Assembly (NCBI GenBank): GCA_963809715.1
Contig: CAWEKO010000005.1
Coordinates: 248,001-312,000, forward strand
From: Bog-473 sp963809715
GTDB taxonomy: Bacteria; Actinomycetota; Acidimicrobiia; Acidimicrobiales; RAAP-2
Reading direction: 5' to 3'
Length of the DNA stretch: 64,000 nucleotides
Each line of letters opens with the position of its first letter. The first letter of the stretch is position 1. Made by a program: the position numbers and the translations under genes. The notes below the pieces were generated by a model. The model did no database searches and was not told the DNA's origin. It worked only from the letters and a program-made list of their open reading frames with translations. Shown in pieces: positions 34,493 through 42,754 of the stretch.

Positions 34493-35734
34493 ATGCGCCG
34501 CCTCGCCGTTCTCTCTCTGCACACGTCCCCGCTGGCCCAGCCGGGCACGGGCGACGGGGGTGGCATGAACGTCTACGTGCGAGAGCTGACCTCCGCACTG
34601 GCCCGGACCGGCGTGGCCTGCGACGTGTTCACCCGGGCCTGGTCGCCGGATCTGCCTCCGGTGATCGAGGTCGAGCCAGGCCTGCTGGTGCACCACGTGC
34701 CCGCCGGCCCGCTCCATGCGGTGGCCAAGGAGACCCTCCCCACCGTGGTCGACGAGTTCACGGCCCGGGTGCTCGAGTCGATGCGGTCGGCGGGGAACTA
34801 CACGTCGGTGCACGCCAACTACTGGCTGTCCGGGTTGTCGGGTCACGTGATAAAGCACGAGCTGAACCTGCCGCTCGTCTGTACCTTCCACACGCTCGAC
34901 CGGGTCAAGGCGGAGTCGATGCCCGAAGAGGTCGAGGCCGACATGCCGCACCGGCGCGCCGAGGCCGAAGCGTCCATCATCGAGTGCTCCGACGCCGTCC
35001 TGGCGTCGTGCAGCGTCGAGGCCGAGCAGATCGCCTCGCTCTACGGCGGTGACCCCGGCCGCATCCGGATCGTGCCGCCGGGCGTCGACCACGCCTTCTT
35101 CGGTCCCGGCCACCGGCCGCAGGCCCGGCGCGCCCTGGGGCTCCCGCTCGGCGGGCGCCTCTTGCTCTTCGTCGGGCGCATCCAGCCGCTCAAGTGCGCC
35201 GACGTGGCCGTCGAGACGCTGGCCGAGTTGCTCGCCGGCGGGAGCGAGCCCTACCAGCTCGTCGTGGTGGGGGGTCCGAGCGGGCCGCACGGTGAGAAGG
35301 CGCTCCAAGGTCTCTTCGATCTGGCCGACGCGCGCGGCGTGCGCGATCACGTCTCCTTCGTCGACCCCCAGCCCCACGAGTTGCTGTCGTCCTACTACCG
35401 GGCGGCTGACGTCTGCCTCGTGCCGAGCCGATCGGAATCCTTCGGCCTGGTCGCCCTCGAAGCGGCGGCGTGCGGGACGCCCGTGGTCGCCTCGGCGGTG
35501 GGCGGCCTCACCACGTTGGTCGACCACGGCCACACCGGCTTCCTGGTCGACCAGCCCGATCCGGTGGACTACGCCGCCGCCGTGCGCCGGGTCTTCGGCG
35601 CGCCGCTGGCGGCCGAGCGCCTCTCCACGGCCTCGGTGCTCCGGGCCCGCCTCTACACCTGGCGCGCCGCCGCCCGGACACTGGTCGAGCTGCACGACGA
35701 GCTGGCCGCCGGGCGCCTCGTCGAGTGCAGCTGA
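34493..35734 (+). CDS. mshA: D-inositol-3-phosphate glycosyltransferase
   Basis: 413-aa GT4 glycosyltransferase that joins UDP-GlcNAc to 1L-myo-inositol 1-phosphate, the first step of mycothiol synthesis. The signature GTGDGGGMNVYVRELTSAL lies at residues 18-36, HANYWLSG near 104, FHTLDRVK near 128, and in the C-lobe VPPGVD, FVGRIQPLKCADV and the nucleotide-binding SESFGLVALEAAACGTPVV. Length matches MshA (about 410-480 aa). A -10-like TAGGCT (34477-34482) lies ten bases before the ATG. Followed by a YbjN gene, a pairing common in actinobacteria. Marks the organism as a mycothiol producer. Confidence 0.92.
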   Translation: MRRLAVLSLHTSPLAQPGTGDGGGMNVYVRELTSALARTGVACDVFTRAWSPDLPPVIEVEPGLLVHHVPAGPLHAVAKETLPTVVDEFTARVLESMRSAGNYTSVHANYWLSGLSGHVIKHELNLPLVCTFHTLDRVKAESMPEEVEADMPHRRAEAEASIIECSDAVLASCSVEAEQIASLYGGDPGRIRIVPPGVDHAFFGPGHRPQARRALGLPLGGRLLLFVGRIQPLKCADVAVETLAELLAGGSEPYQLVVVGGPSGPHGEKALQGLFDLADARGVRDHVSFVDPQPHELLSSYYRAADVCLVPSRSESFGLVALEAAACGTPVVASAVGGLTTLVDHGHTGFLVDQPDPVDYAAAVRRVFGAPLAAERLSTASVLRARLYTWRAAARTLVELHDELAAGRLVECS

Positions 35735-35772
35735 GCGCCGCCCCGCTGCGGCGGGGCTAGGGCGCGGTCACC

Positions 35773-36267
35773 GTGCCGCTCGTCGACCTGCCCGAAGAGG
35801 AGGAGATGGCCGCCGCCGTGGCCTGCATCGACGCCTGGGCCGAGCGCGAGCTGGCGGCCGGCGGCTTCCTGGTGGCGGCCGAGCGCCAGGAGGTGACGGA
35901 CCGCACTGCGTCGTTCCGGTGGTATCTCCGCTTCAAGGGTGAGGAGAAGGACTTCATCACGGTGTGGTTCACGCTCAAACAGCGCACCCTGCACCACGAG
36001 GCTCAGTTCATGCCGGCGCCCGAGGCCAACAAGGAAGACGTGTACGCCTACCTGATGCGGCGCAACGCGCAGCTCTTCGGCATGTGGTTCGCGCTCGGAC
36101 CAGAGGACGCCGTGTACCTGGTGGGGCGGGTGCCGGCGGGCCTGATCGACGACGACGAGCTCGACCGCATCGCCGGGTCGTCGGTGCTCTACACCGACGA
36201 CCACTTCCCGACGGCGATGACGCTGGGCTACCCCTCGACCTACCGGCGACGGCCCCGCCGTCGCTGA
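35773..36267 (+). CDS. YbjN-domain protein
   Basis: 164 aa, GTG start, 38 bp after mshA. Residues about 45-150 match the YbjN/type-III-chaperone-like fold: FRWYLRFKGEEKDFITVWF, TLHHEAQFMPAPE, YLMRRNAQLFGMWFALGPED and VYLVGRVPAGLIDDDELDRI. Family members are small cytosolic proteins of unclear biochemical role, linked to stress or motility control in E. coli and very often found beside mshA in actinobacteria. Probably co-transcribed with mshA. Confidence 0.85.
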   Translation: MPLVDLPEEEEMAAAVACIDAWAERELAAGGFLVAAERQEVTDRTASFRWYLRFKGEEKDFITVWFTLKQRTLHHEAQFMPAPEANKEDVYAYLMRRNAQLFGMWFALGPEDAVYLVGRVPAGLIDDDELDRIAGSSVLYTDDHFPTAMTLGYPSTYRRRPRRR

Positions 36268-36328
36268 CCCGCTGCTGTCCTCGGGCGCGCCGGGCCGTCG
36301 GCCGAAAGCGTTCGAGGGCGGGGGTCAG

Positions 36329-36334
36329 TAACGT
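36329..36334 (+). promoter_or_regulatory. -10-like hexamer, leaderless proC
   Basis: TAACGT, followed by seven bases and the ATG of proC at 36342. The spacing puts the transcription start at or next to the start codon. Confidence 0.45.
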
Positions 36335-36341
36335 CGCGGCC

Positions 36342-37157
36342 ATGGCAAGCCTGCTCATCGTCGGCGGCGGGAAGATGGGCTCCGCCCTGCTGGGCGGGCT
36401 GCTCACGTCGGGCTGGATCGACCCGGCGGACGTGGTGGTGCTGGAGCCGGTGGCCGAACGGCGGGCCGAACTCGAGGCGGACTTCGCCGGCCTGCGGACG
36501 CACGCGGCGCCCGAACCCGGGCTGCTGAGCGACGGGGGCGAGCGCCCGCCCGGCGCCGTCCTGGCCACCAAGCCCGACGCGGCCGAGGGCGCCTGCCGGG
36601 CTCTGGGCGCGACCGGGGTCACCCGGGTCCTTTCCATCGTGGCCGGCGTGCCGGCGCAACGGCTGGAGTCGGCGCTGGGCGGCCGACCGGCGGTGGTCCG
36701 GGCCATGCCCAACACGCCCGCCCTCGTCGGGGCCGGGGTGAGCGCCATCTCGGGCGGTTCCTTCGCCACCTCGGCCGATCTGGCCTGGGCCGAGGACGTG
36801 CTCTCGGCCGTCGGCACCGTGGTCCGGCTGCCCGAGCGCCTGCTCGATGCGGTGACCGGTCTCTCGGGTTCGGGACCGGCCTACCTCTTCTTGGTGGCCG
36901 AGGCGATGATCGAGGCCGGGGTGCAGATGGGGTTGGCGCGTGACGTCAGCCACACGCTGGTGGTCGAGACCATGGCGGGCTCGGCCGCGCTGCTCAAGGA
37001 GACCGGACGCGACCCGGCCACACTGCGGGCGGAGGTGACGTCGCCCGCCGGCACCACGGCGGCGGGCATCCGCACCCTCGAGGCGCGGGCGACCCGCTCG
37101 GCCTTCATGGAGGCGGTGGCCGCCGCCACGGAACGGTCCCGCAACCTGTCGCGCTGA
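36342..37157 (+). CDS. proC: pyrroline-5-carboxylate reductase
   Basis: 271 aa, last step of proline synthesis (P5C plus NAD(P)H to proline). It begins with the dinucleotide motif LLIVGGGKMGSALLGGLL. VLATKPDAAE, VRAMPNTPALVGAGVSAISG and the family signature VTGLSGSGPAYLFLVAEAMIEAGV near residues 170-190 follow, then LKETGRDPATLRAEVTSPAG and GTTAAGIRTLE. Length is typical. The ATG at 36342 is chosen from the start of the Rossmann strand. The next gene begins ten bases after its stop. Confidence 0.95.
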   Translation: MASLLIVGGGKMGSALLGGLLTSGWIDPADVVVLEPVAERRAELEADFAGLRTHAAPEPGLLSDGGERPPGAVLATKPDAAEGACRALGATGVTRVLSIVAGVPAQRLESALGGRPAVVRAMPNTPALVGAGVSAISGGSFATSADLAWAEDVLSAVGTVVRLPERLLDAVTGLSGSGPAYLFLVAEAMIEAGVQMGLARDVSHTLVVETMAGSAALLKETGRDPATLRAEVTSPAGTTAAGIRTLEARATRSAFMEAVAAATERSRNLSR

Positions 37158-37167
37158 GGTCGCCACC

Positions 37168-38061
37168 TTGCCAACCGGGCCCGTCCGCACCGTCTTCTTC
37201 CTCTCGGATTTCGGGACGCAGGACGAGTTCGCCGGGGTGGTGCACGCGGTCATCGCGGCCCGGACCCCCGGGACCACCGTCATCGACCTCACCCACAACA
37301 TCCCGGCCTTCGACGTGCGGGCCGGGAGCCACACCCTGGTGCGGGCGGTGCCGCATCTCGGTCCCGGGGTCGTGCTGGGCGTCGTCGACCCGGGCGTGGG
37401 GACGGCGCGACGTGGCATCGGCATCGAGGTGGCGCTGCCGGCCGGCGGGACCCTGCACTTCATCGGTCCCGACAACGGTCTGCTGGTGGCGTCGGCCGAG
37501 GAGGCCGGGGAGGCACCGATCCGCCGGGTGGTCGAGCTGCACCGACCGCCGGCGCCGCCCGACCGCGGCTCCACCTTCGACGGGCGCGACCTCTTCGGCC
37601 CGGCGGCGGCGGCGCTGTGCGCCGGCAGTGCGCTGCTCGAGCTGGGCGACGTCGTCGACCCGCACTCGTTGGTGCGACTGATCGGCGGGGTGGTGGAGGA
37701 GGGACGGCTGCCGGACGGGCGGGCCTGTCTGCGGGCGGAGGTGACCTGGGTCGACCACTTCGGCAACCTGCAGCTGGCGGCGACGGTGGCCGACGCCCGG
37801 GTGGCCGGGCTGGCTTCGGGGGATTGCGTCGAGCTCAACGCTCCGGGCGCCTCGGGCGGGGAGAGCCTCGACGGCCTGTCCTATTCCTTGGTGCCCGAGG
37901 GCGTGGCGCTGCGTTGCGTCGACGCCTTCGGCGAGCTCGAGCCCGGGGAATTCGGCCTGCTGGTGGACGCCAACGGGCATTTGGCCGTGGTGGCGGGCGG
38001 CGCCTCGGCCGCCCACTGGCTGAACGTGGCCGCGGGGGAGCTGGTCGTCCTGGCCTGGTAG
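37168..38061 (+). CDS. S-adenosyl-L-methionine hydrolase (adenosine-forming), SAM hydroxide adenosyltransferase family
   Basis: 297 aa, DUF62/SAM_adeno_trans family. FFLSDFGTQDEFAGVVHAVI carries the conserved Asp near residue 13. VDPGVGTARRG near 72, FIGPDNGLL near 94, FDGRDLFGPAAAALCAG near 133 and WVDHFGNLQLAAT near 195 are the remaining active-site blocks. Relatives use water to split SAM into adenosine and methionine. TTG start; an in-frame Shine-Dalgarno is weak, but coupling with proC (10-bp gap) is likely. A strong inverted repeat follows the stop. Confidence 0.88.
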   Translation: MPTGPVRTVFFLSDFGTQDEFAGVVHAVIAARTPGTTVIDLTHNIPAFDVRAGSHTLVRAVPHLGPGVVLGVVDPGVGTARRGIGIEVALPAGGTLHFIGPDNGLLVASAEEAGEAPIRRVVELHRPPAPPDRGSTFDGRDLFGPAAAALCAGSALLELGDVVDPHSLVRLIGGVVEEGRLPDGRACLRAEVTWVDHFGNLQLAATVADARVAGLASGDCVELNAPGASGGESLDGLSYSLVPEGVALRCVDAFGELEPGEFGLLVDANGHLAVVAGGASAAHWLNVAAGELVVLAW

Positions 38062-38070
38062 CTCGCGTTT

Positions 38071-38097
38071 GGTGCCGACGGGACCCTCGTCGGTACC
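38071..38097. promoter_or_regulatory. 10-bp inverted repeat overlapping the rex -10 region
   Basis: GGTGCCGACG (38071-38080) / CGTCGGTACC (38088-38097), one mismatch, seven-base spacer. Its right arm overlaps TACCCT (38094-38099), the -10-like hexamer seven bases before the rex GTG. It may be an operator, or a terminator for the SAM hydrolase gene, though no T tract follows. Confidence 0.5.
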
Positions 38098-38106
38098 CTC
38101 TTGGCG

Positions 38107-38862
38107 GTGAGTGGAGACCCTCCTGAGGAGCCGAAGCCGGCGGCAGCGCCGTCGAGGCGCATCCCCGAAGCGACGGTGCTTCGCCTGCCCGTCTACCAGC
38201 GCATCCTGGCCGAGCTCGAGCGGGCCGGCGCATCGACCGTCTCCTCTGAGCAGCTGGCCACTCTGGCCCGGGTCAATGCGGCCAAGGTGCGCAAGGACCT
38301 GTCGCTCCTCGGCTCGTTCGGCACCCGGGGTTCGGGCTACGAACCCGGGTTCCTGATCGCGCAGATCGATCGGGCCCTCGGCGTCGACGCCAACTGGTCG
38401 GTGGCCATCATCGGGATCGGAAACCTCGGCCGGGCCCTGACCAACTCGGCCGGCTTCGGCTCCCGCGGCTGCCGGATCACGTCGCTCTTCGACGTCGACC
38501 CCGACGTGGTGGGCGAGGAGATCCGGGGCATGACGGTGCGCCACATGGACGAGATCGCCTCCCTGCGGGCGGCCGAGCGGCCCGACATCGGCGTCATCGC
38601 CACCCCGGGCCCCCCGGCTCAGCAGGTGGCCGACCTCCTGATCCGGGCCGGAGTGACCTCGCTGCTCAACTTCGCCCCCCGCGTGCTCAATGTGCCACCG
38701 GCCGTGCAGGTGCGCTACGTCGACCTCTCCATTGAGCTCCAGGTGCTCGGCTACTACCGGGCCCAGCAGGAGGAGGCGGGCCGGGAGGACAGCGGCGGGC
38801 CGGCCGAGCGGTCGCCCTGGCTGCGCTCCGTGGGGATGTCCGCCGCACCCGATTTGGCCTGA
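38107..38862 (+). CDS. rex: redox-sensing transcriptional repressor Rex
   Basis: About 251 aa. N-terminal winged helix (residues about 20-75): LRLPVYQRILAELERAG and ARVNAAKVRKDLSLLGSFGT, the latter being the Rex recognition region. The Rossmann domain has VAIIGIGNLGRALTNSAGFG (residues about 97-116) and LFDVDPDVVG for NADH sensing, and VGVIATP-like GVIATPGPPAQQVADLL. GTG start behind the TACCCT hexamer. Rex represses respiratory and fermentative genes when NADH/NAD+ is low. It sits directly upstream of hemA, as in many actinobacteria, and about 10 kb from nuo, both plausible targets. Confidence 0.95.
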   Translation: MSGDPPEEPKPAAAPSRRIPEATVLRLPVYQRILAELERAGASTVSSEQLATLARVNAAKVRKDLSLLGSFGTRGSGYEPGFLIAQIDRALGVDANWSVAIIGIGNLGRALTNSAGFGSRGCRITSLFDVDPDVVGEEIRGMTVRHMDEIASLRAAERPDIGVIATPGPPAQQVADLLIRAGVTSLLNFAPRVLNVPPAVQVRYVDLSIELQVLGYYRAQQEEAGREDSGGPAERSPWLRSVGMSAAPDLA

Positions 38863-39021
38863 CCACGAGGTTGCGCACGGCGAAGGAAGCGAGCCCGCCG
38901 GTAACCTGACCGTGGCCGAGCCGCCGAGTCCATGAGTGGGGCAGGTCGCTGCTCCCCCCGGGGATTGGCGGCCGGCGTTGCGGGACCGGCACAATTGCGG
39001 GCCGACCCAGGAAGGATCCGA

Positions 39022-40296
39022 GTGTCCGTCGTCGTCGTAGGGCTCCAACACACCCAGGCACCGCTGCCGCTGCTCGAGGCGGCGGCCATACCCGACGAGG
39101 ACCTGCACAAGGTGCTGAGCTCGCTCAGCCACCGGCGCAACGTGCTCGAGACGGTGGTCCTCTCGACCTGCCTGCGCACCGAGGTCTACGCCGTCGTCGA
39201 CCGTTTCCACGACGCGGTGGCCGAGATCTACGACGTCCTGGCCGAGCAATCCGGGGTCTCCGTCGAAGAGCTCTCGACCCATGCGGCCATCCGCTTCGAC
39301 GACGACGTCACCGCCCACCTCTTCTCGGTCACCTCGGGCCTCGAGTCGGTGGTCACCGGGGAGACCGAGGTGGTCGGCCAGGTGCGCCGGGCCTTCGAAC
39401 GGGCCCAGGGGGAGGGTGCCAGCGGCCCTGTCCTCTCCGCCCTTTTCCGGCACGCGTTGCAGACGGGCAAGCGGGTGCGGACCGAAACCGCCATCAGCAA
39501 GGGCACGACCTCCTTCGCCTACGCCGCCGTGACCGTGGCCCGCGGGCCCGACGGCCGTGGCCTGCGCGGGGCGCGCGTGGTGGTTGTCGGCGCCGGCGCC
39601 ATGGGCCTGGGGGTCAGCCGGGCACTCTCGGACATCCCGGCGGAGGACGCGCCGAGTTCGGTCGTCGTCGTCAACCGTTCGCTGGCTCGGGCCGAGGACG
39701 TGGTGGCCGCGACGTTGGGCACGGCCCTCTCCCTGCGGGCGGCGGCGCTCGAGTCGGTGGCCGACGAGCTGGCCCACGCCGACGTGGTGCTCACCGCGGT
39801 GGCCGCGGAGGCGCACGTCCTCGAAGACGCCGACTTTGCCGCGGCGTCCGGCCCGCTGCTGGTGATCGACCTGGGCGTGCCCCGCAACGTCGACCCTGCG
39901 GTGCGGGCGCGGGCGCAGGTCACCCTGCTCGACATGGACACCTTGCGCGAGTCGGTGACCCGGGCGCTGGGAGATCGGGCCGAGGAGTCGGTGGCCGCCT
40001 GGGGCATCGTGACCGACGAGGTCGAGCGCTTCCGCACGGCCAGCCGCCAGCGGGGCGCCGCCCCGATCGTGGCCTCGTTGCGGGCCCACCTCGAATCCCT
40101 GCGAGTGGCTGAGCTCGAGCGCCACCGGGCCCAGCTCGCCGACCTCACCGAGGCGGAGTGGGAGCACGTGGATGCGGCCACCAGGGCCGCCCTGGCCAAG
40201 TTCCTCCACGAGCCGACCGTTCTCTTGAAGGAGACGGCGGGCACGCCCCAAGGCGAGCGCCTGGTCGAAGCGCTCCGCACCCTCTTCAACCTGTAG
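39022..40296 (+). CDS. hemA: glutamyl-tRNA reductase
   Basis: About 424 aa, first committed enzyme of C5 tetrapyrrole synthesis (Glu-tRNA to glutamate-1-semialdehyde). The N-terminal catalytic domain has VVLSTCLRTEVYAVVDRFHD, with Cys in S-T-C; the usual Asn after Cys is Leu here. GLESVVTGETEVVGQVRRAF and RHALQTGKRVRTETAIS follow, then the NADPH fold VVVGAGAMGLGVSRALS and DLGVPRNVDPAV, and a C-terminal dimerisation helix. The GTG at 39022 has AAGGA at good spacing and begins VVVVGLQHTQAPL, the standard opening; the upstream open frame is untranslated. About 160 bp separate it from rex. Confidence 0.95.
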   Translation: MSVVVVGLQHTQAPLPLLEAAAIPDEDLHKVLSSLSHRRNVLETVVLSTCLRTEVYAVVDRFHDAVAEIYDVLAEQSGVSVEELSTHAAIRFDDDVTAHLFSVTSGLESVVTGETEVVGQVRRAFERAQGEGASGPVLSALFRHALQTGKRVRTETAISKGTTSFAYAAVTVARGPDGRGLRGARVVVVGAGAMGLGVSRALSDIPAEDAPSSVVVVNRSLARAEDVVAATLGTALSLRAAALESVADELAHADVVLTAVAAEAHVLEDADFAAASGPLLVIDLGVPRNVDPAVRARAQVTLLDMDTLRESVTRALGDRAEESVAAWGIVTDEVERFRTASRQRGAAPIVASLRAHLESLRVAELERHRAQLADLTEAEWEHVDAATRAALAKFLHEPTVLLKETAGTPQGERLVEALRTLFNL

Positions 40297-40317
40297 CCGC
40301 CCCTACCGGGCCCATGG

Positions 40318-40323
40318 GATAGT
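40318..40323 (+). promoter_or_regulatory. -10-like hexamer, leaderless hemC
   Basis: GATAGT, seven bases before the ATG of hemC at 40331, in the 34-bp hemA-hemC gap. Confidence 0.4.
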
Positions 40324-40330
40324 CGCTGTC

Positions 40331-41254
40331 ATGGGAACGTTGCGCCTGGCCACCCGCGGCTCGCCGCTCGCCCTCCGCCAGACGGACCTGGTGTCGGAGC
40401 GGCTGCGCCAGGCCCACCCCGGGCTCGAGGTGGAGCCGCTCGTCGTGCGCACCCGGGGCGATCAGGACGCCCAGTCACCACTCGACTCCATCGGCGGACA
40501 GGGCGTGTTCGTGACCGAGGTGGAAGCGGCCGTGCGCGACGGGCGGGCTGCGGCCGCCGTGCACTCGGCCAAGGACATGCCCTCGGTGATGGCGGCCGAC
40601 GTCGTGCTCGGCGCGGTGCCGACCCGTGGTGACGCCCGCGACGGCCTCGTCGGGTGCGCATTGGCCGACCTGGTGCCGGGGGCGCTCGTGGCGACGGGGT
40701 CGGCCCGGCGCCGGGCCCAGCTGGCCTGGTTGCGCCCGGACCTCGTCTTCACGCAGCTGCGGGGCAACATGGCACGCCGGGTGGCCGTGGGTGAGTCCGA
40801 CGAGGTGTCCGCCGTGGTGGTGGCCATGGCCGCCATGGAACGGCTCGGGTGGCTCGAGCGGGTGGCCGGCGTGCTCGAGCCGGTCGACGTGCTGCCCCAG
40901 GCCGGTCAGGGGGCGATGGCCGTGCAGTGCCGGGCCGACGACGAGGTGACGCGGCGCCTACTCGGCGCCATCGACCACGAGCCGAGCCACCGCGCCGTCC
41001 GCGCCGAGCGTGCCGTCCTGGCCGGGCTCGGCGGGAGCTGTTCGGTGCCGGTCGGGGCGTACGCCCGGGTCGAGTGCGACGAGCTCGACGTGATCGGGCT
41101 GGCGGCCAGCGGTGACGGGCGCACGGTCATCCGGCTCTCCCGGCGCGGCCGGGATCCCGAGGGGATCGGGGCCGAGGTGGCCCAGGCGCTGCTCGACGGC
41201 GGGGCGGCCGGTCTCGAGGGATTCGGCTCCGAGATCGTCGGGGGCGAATCGTGA
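40331..41254 (+). CDS. hemC: hydroxymethylbilane synthase (porphobilinogen deaminase)
   Basis: 307 aa; polymerises four porphobilinogens. RLATRGSPLALRQTDLV opens the protein. RTRGDQDAQSPL, HSAKDMPSVM with the catalytic Asp-containing region, ATGSARRRAQL, LRGNMARR and PQAGQGAMAVQ are in order. The dipyrromethane cofactor Cys is in GLGGSCSVPVGAYA near residue 237. Length is normal. Its stop overlaps the cobA-hemD GTG by four bases, so the two are translationally coupled. Confidence 0.95.
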   Translation: MGTLRLATRGSPLALRQTDLVSERLRQAHPGLEVEPLVVRTRGDQDAQSPLDSIGGQGVFVTEVEAAVRDGRAAAAVHSAKDMPSVMAADVVLGAVPTRGDARDGLVGCALADLVPGALVATGSARRRAQLAWLRPDLVFTQLRGNMARRVAVGESDEVSAVVVAMAAMERLGWLERVAGVLEPVDVLPQAGQGAMAVQCRADDEVTRRLLGAIDHEPSHRAVRAERAVLAGLGGSCSVPVGAYARVECDELDVIGLAASGDGRTVIRLSRRGRDPEGIGAEVAQALLDGGAAGLEGFGSEIVGGES

Positions 41255-42744
41255 CCGTCTACCTCGTGGGGGCGGGACCGGGCGATCCGGGGTTGCTCAC
41301 CCGCCGCGGCGCCCAGCTGCTGCGTCGAGCCGACGTCGTGCTGCACGACCGCTTGGTCAGCCCGGCCGTGCTCGACCTGGTGCCGCCCTCTGCCCAGCTG
41401 GTCGACGTGGGCAAGATGCCCGACGCGTCGGGCGACCGGCAGGAGGAGATCGGGCGGCTGCTGGTGGCGCACGGTCGCCGCTCGGCCACCGTGGTGCGCC
41501 TCAAAGGTGGCGACCCGTTTCTCTTCGGGCGCGGCGGCGAGGAGACCGAGGTGCTCGACGCGGCCGGCATCGACTGGGAGGTCGTCCCCGGTGTGACCTC
41601 CGCCTTCGGAGTTCCTGCCGCGGTGGGAATCCCGGTCACCCAGCGTGGCCTCGCCTCGTCGGTGACCGTGGTCACCGGACGCGTGGGTGAGACGGGCGGC
41701 GCGGGGAGCCCGGACTGGGAGGCGCTGGCCCGCGCGGGCGGGACGCTGGTCGTCCTCATGGGCATGACCACGCGCGATGCCGTGGCCGACGCGCTGATCC
41801 GGGGCGGGCGGGCGTTCGACACGCCGGTGGCCGTGATCAGCCGGGGAACGCTTCCCGCCGAGCGGGTCGTCCGCACCACGCTGGCCGGTTTGGCCGGCGT
41901 CGAGCTGGAGGCGCCGGCGGTGATCGTGGTCGGCCCGGTGGCCGCCCTGGGCGTCACGGGTCGCGATGCACCCTCCGGCGGGCCCCTGGCGGGCAGGACG
42001 GTCGTGGCCACGAGATCGGGCCACCGGGCCCGCGGATTGGTGGACGGGCTCGAGGAAGCCGGAGCAGTGGTGGTCCAGTTGCCCCTGACGCGCACGGCCG
42101 ATCCGGCCGACGGCGGGGTCGCCCTCCGGGCCGCGGCGGCGGCGGTCGCCTCGTTCGACTGGGTGGTGTTCACGTCACAGAACGGCGTGGACCGGCTCAT
42201 GGCGACGGTGCGCGACGCCCGGGCCCTGGGCGGCGTGGCCGTGGCCGCGGTGGGCCCGGCGACCGCCGACGCGTTGCGCCTGGCCGGCGTGGAGCCCGAC
42301 CTGGTGCCGGCGGAGCACAGCGCGCTCGGCCTGGTGGAGGAGTTCGCCGAGGGACGTGGTCGGGTGCTGTTCCCGAGCGCCAACCTTGCCCTCGACACCG
42401 TTCCGTCGGGCCTCGAGGACAAGGGGTGGACAGTGGAGCGGGTCGAGGCCTACCGCACCGTGCCCGCCGCTGCGCCCGACCCTGCACTCTTGGACCGGGT
42501 GGCCGCCGCCGACGCCATCGCCTTCGCCGCCACCTCCTCGGTCGTGGCGTTCACGGCGCTGTCCGGGCCCGACGGCGCGCCGGTGCCGGTGCCGCCCCAC
42601 GTCGTGTGCATCGGACCGACCACGGCCGCCGCCGCACGGGCAGCGGGCATGGCCAACGTGTTCGAGGCCTGGGGCGCGTCTGCGGCGGGGATGGTGCGAG
42701 AGCTGGTCGACCACTTCGGTGACCGCCCCGACGACGCCTCGTAG
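41251..42744 (+). CDS. cobA/hemD: fused uroporphyrinogen-III C-methyltransferase / uroporphyrinogen-III synthase
   Basis: 497 aa. Residues 1-240 are the SAM-dependent methyltransferase (VYLVGAGPGDPGLLTRRGA, VVRLKGGDPFLFGRGGEE, VVPGVTSAFGVPAAVGIPVT, MGMTTRDAVADALI), which makes precorrin-2 for siroheme and B12. Residues about 245-495 are a HemD domain (GRTVVATRSGHRARGLVDGL, VVFTSQNGVDRLM, VGPATADALR, FAATSSVVAF, CIGPTTAAAARAAGM) that cyclises hydroxymethylbilane. This fusion is common in actinobacteria and clostridia. GTG start inside the hemC stop. It places the branch point of heme and corrinoid synthesis in one chain. Confidence 0.93.
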   Translation: MTVYLVGAGPGDPGLLTRRGAQLLRRADVVLHDRLVSPAVLDLVPPSAQLVDVGKMPDASGDRQEEIGRLLVAHGRRSATVVRLKGGDPFLFGRGGEETEVLDAAGIDWEVVPGVTSAFGVPAAVGIPVTQRGLASSVTVVTGRVGETGGAGSPDWEALARAGGTLVVLMGMTTRDAVADALIRGGRAFDTPVAVISRGTLPAERVVRTTLAGLAGVELEAPAVIVVGPVAALGVTGRDAPSGGPLAGRTVVATRSGHRARGLVDGLEEAGAVVVQLPLTRTADPADGGVALRAAAAAVASFDWVVFTSQNGVDRLMATVRDARALGGVAVAAVGPATADALRLAGVEPDLVPAEHSALGLVEEFAEGRGRVLFPSANLALDTVPSGLEDKGWTVERVEAYRTVPAAAPDPALLDRVAAADAIAFAATSSVVAFTALSGPDGAPVPVPPHVVCIGPTTAAAARAAGMANVFEAWGASAAGMVRELVDHFGDRPDDAS

Positions 42745-42747
42745 CAT
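42742..42747 (+). promoter_or_regulatory. -10-like hexamer, leaderless hemB
   Basis: TAGCAT, seven bases before the ATG of hemB at 42755. The TAG is also the stop codon of cobA-hemD. Confidence 0.4.
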
Positions 42748-42754
42748 TGTCCTG

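Noticed and set aside
37105..40251. Minus-strand open frame of 1048 codons across proC, SAM hydrolase, rex and hemA
   Set aside because: His/Arg/Gly-rich translation without any domain, antisense to four conserved genes; a product of high-GC codon bias.
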